Assembly (NCBI GenBank): GCA_041586615.1
Contig: JBFGZS010000016.1
Coordinates: 1-64,000 of the forward strand
Direction: 5' to 3'
From: Motiliproteus sp041586615
GTDB lineage: Bacteria; Pseudomonadota; Gammaproteobacteria; Pseudomonadales; Balneatricaceae
Length of the DNA: 64,000 nucleotides
The position numbers were made by a program, and so were the translations under genes. Positions 62,965 to 64,000 of this stretch are shown here, one piece after another. Each line of letters begins with the position of its first letter. The stretch's first letter is position 1. The notes under the pieces were generated by a model. The model had not been told where the DNA came from, ran no database searches, and worked only from the letters and a program-made list of their open reading frames with translations.

Positions 62965-63687
62965 ATAGTAGGCTTCCAGGTCATCCGCGCCGCCGATATG
63001 GCGACCATCGATATACACCTGGGGCACGGTCAGGAGGCCCGTAACCGCCTTGAGACCGCGGTGCGTGACATCACGACCCAACTGGATCTCTTCGTACGCC
63101 TGTCCTTTCTCGTCCAGCAACGCCTTGGCACGGGCGCAGTGTCCGCAACCGGGACGGGTGAACAGGGTCACAGGCGCTTCTTCCTCTACCGCCGGGTTCA
63201 GATGCTTAAGCATGGTGTCAGCATCGGAAACCTCGAAAGGGTCGCCGGGCAGATCGGGTTCGATAAACATCTTTTCGACAACCCCATCGTTGACCAGCAT
63301 CGAATAGCGCCAGGAGCGCTTACCAAAACCGATCGCACCTTTATCCACCAGCAGACCCATCCCTTGACTGAACTCGCCGTTACCATCGGGGAGAAACTCG
63401 ATCTGATCCGCCAACTGGTCATCTTTCCAGGCATCCATAACGAAGGCATCGTTAACCGACAGGCAGTAGACGGCGTCGATGCCCATGGCCTTGAGCTTGG
63501 GCGCCAGTTCATTGTAACGCGGCACATGGCTTGAGGAGCACGTTGGGGTAAATGCCCCGGGCAGAGCAAACAGGACAACCCGCTTGCCTTTAAAAAGATC
63601 ATCGCTGCTGCGATCCAACCACTGGTCATTGTTCCGGCAGTGGAACGTTACCTGAGGTACGGCCTTTCCTTCACTATTCTTCAACAT
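62956..63687 (-). CDS. Peroxiredoxin-glutaredoxin fusion protein (Prx5-Grx hybrid)
   Basis: 243 residues from the ATG at 63687, seven bases after AAGGAG; an ATG two codons earlier is too near that site. The Prx5-type domain (about 1-160) has PGAFTPTCSSSHVP with the peroxidatic Cys, and the glutaredoxin domain (about 170-243) has TRPGCGHCARAK. Haemophilus and Chromatium enzymes of this class (about 241-245 residues) reduce hydrogen and alkyl peroxides with glutathione. Often next to oxyR; oxyR is not seen here. Confidence 0.93.
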   Translation of the reverse strand: MLKNSEGKAVPQVTFHCRNNDQWLDRSSDDLFKGKRVVLFALPGAFTPTCSSSHVPRYNELAPKLKAMGIDAVYCLSVNDAFVMDAWKDDQLADQIEFLPDGNGEFSQGMGLLVDKGAIGFGKRSWRYSMLVNDGVVEKMFIEPDLPGDPFEVSDADTMLKHLNPAVEEEAPVTLFTRPGCGHCARAKALLDEKGQAYEEIQLGRDVTHRGLKAVTGLLTVPQVYIDGRHIGGADDLEAYYQS

Positions 63688-63876
63688 CGTCATTCTCCTT
63701 GCGTCGTTAGCCACCGTGGGTAGCAATGAGTCTATCGGTTCTGAACCGTTGCAAAACAGTGTAGACAACATTCGAAGAATAATATATTTGATTAAAACAA
63801 CCGATTCGATAGCCAAAAACTATAGCGTCTACCTTTACTCGTTAGCCTCTATTATACGGCCCGCTGCCGCCGCGCC

Positions 63877-64000
63877 TCAGCCTGCCGGCGCCGCACAAAA
63901 CGTCTGCCAGATTTCTCGATACGCAGCCTCCATCTCCCGCGCAATCCGCCCCCGATCCATCAGCGGGCTGGTCAGCATCCGGTCACGCATGCTGACGCGA
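63877..64000 (-). CDS. C-terminus of a probable TPR/O-GlcNAc-transferase-like (SPINDLY family) protein, cut by window edge
   Basis: The frame ends at TGA (63877-63879) and is open to the right edge. The visible 40 residues include SMRDRMLTSPLMDRGRIARE and EMEAAYREIWQTFC, a pattern I know from the C-terminal end of family 41 glycosyltransferases (LxxSPLxDxxRxxxxLExAYRxMWxxxC). These attach sugars to proteins, in some bacteria to flagellin. With only the tail visible, the call is tentative. The 190 bases between it and the fusion gene hold no gene. Confidence 0.6.
   Translation of the reverse strand, partial: RVSMRDRMLTSPLMDRGRIAREMEAAYREIWQTFCAAPAG

Overview
This 64 kb window is chromosomal DNA of a motile, free-living gammaproteobacterium. 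The evidence is a polar-type flagellar/chemotaxis locus (fliE to cheW with flhF, flhG, parC, parP and motCD), ZipA, system I cytochrome c maturation genes, a TesA/YbbA/YbbP cluster and a CrbS-like acetate sensor cluster. The layout resembles Pseudomonas, Shewanella or Vibrio, but I cannot name the genus. Flagellin, hook/rod and FleQ-type regulator genes are not in the window.

Layout. 1-2.2 kb is accessory-looking: the 5' part of a REP-associated tyrosine transposase with short repeats, a glutathione S-transferase and a lipoprotein made of two copies of one motif. 2.3-15.5 kb holds housekeeping and small regulatory genes: a carboxymuconolactone-decarboxylase-like protein, tesA divergent from ybbA-ybbP, a DUF2489 protein, a sodium:solute symporter with a LysR regulator, a diguanylate cyclase, a stand-alone FAD half of MnmC, and CBS and DUF4126 proteins. 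15.7-22.4 kb, read on the minus strand, is ccmA-B-C-D-H, zipA, ligA and yheU; ccmE, ccmF and ccmG are missing from the expected place. 22.5-24.5 kb is a divergent pair, a second FliK-like protein and a FlhB C-terminal-domain homologue.

24.5-52.9 kb is one long minus-strand block, read from high to low coordinates: fliE-F-G-H-I-J-K-L-M-N-O-P-Q-R-flhB-flhA-flhF-flhG-fliA-cheY-Z-A-B-motC-motD-parC-parP-cheW-DUF2802. It encodes the basal body, export apparatus and switch, flagellar placement and number control, sigma-28, and a chemotaxis pathway with its polar-localisation partners. 53.2-62.1 kb is an acetate-type cluster: a DEDDh exonuclease, a cNMP/CBS/DUF294 protein, an ActP-like symporter and its DUF4212 partner, divergent from a 1311-residue SLC5-PAS-histidine kinase-receiver protein. 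The right end has a lipoprotein cytochrome c, a peroxiredoxin-glutaredoxin fusion, and the C-terminus of a probable TPR/O-GlcNAc-transferase-like protein cut by the window edge.

Non-coding DNA gives the most unusual signals. At about 8.2-8.35 kb four consecutive stem-loops present GGA in their loops, the hallmark of CsrB/RsmZ-type RNAs that titrate CsrA/RsmA. Immediately before it is an 84-base array of twelve 7-base repeats; another 7-base array supplies the stop codon of fliA. Exact short tandem duplications (13, 14 and 25 bases) recur between genes or across stop codons. A dispersed intergenic repeat beginning ACTATTAACCTGGCA occurs three times.
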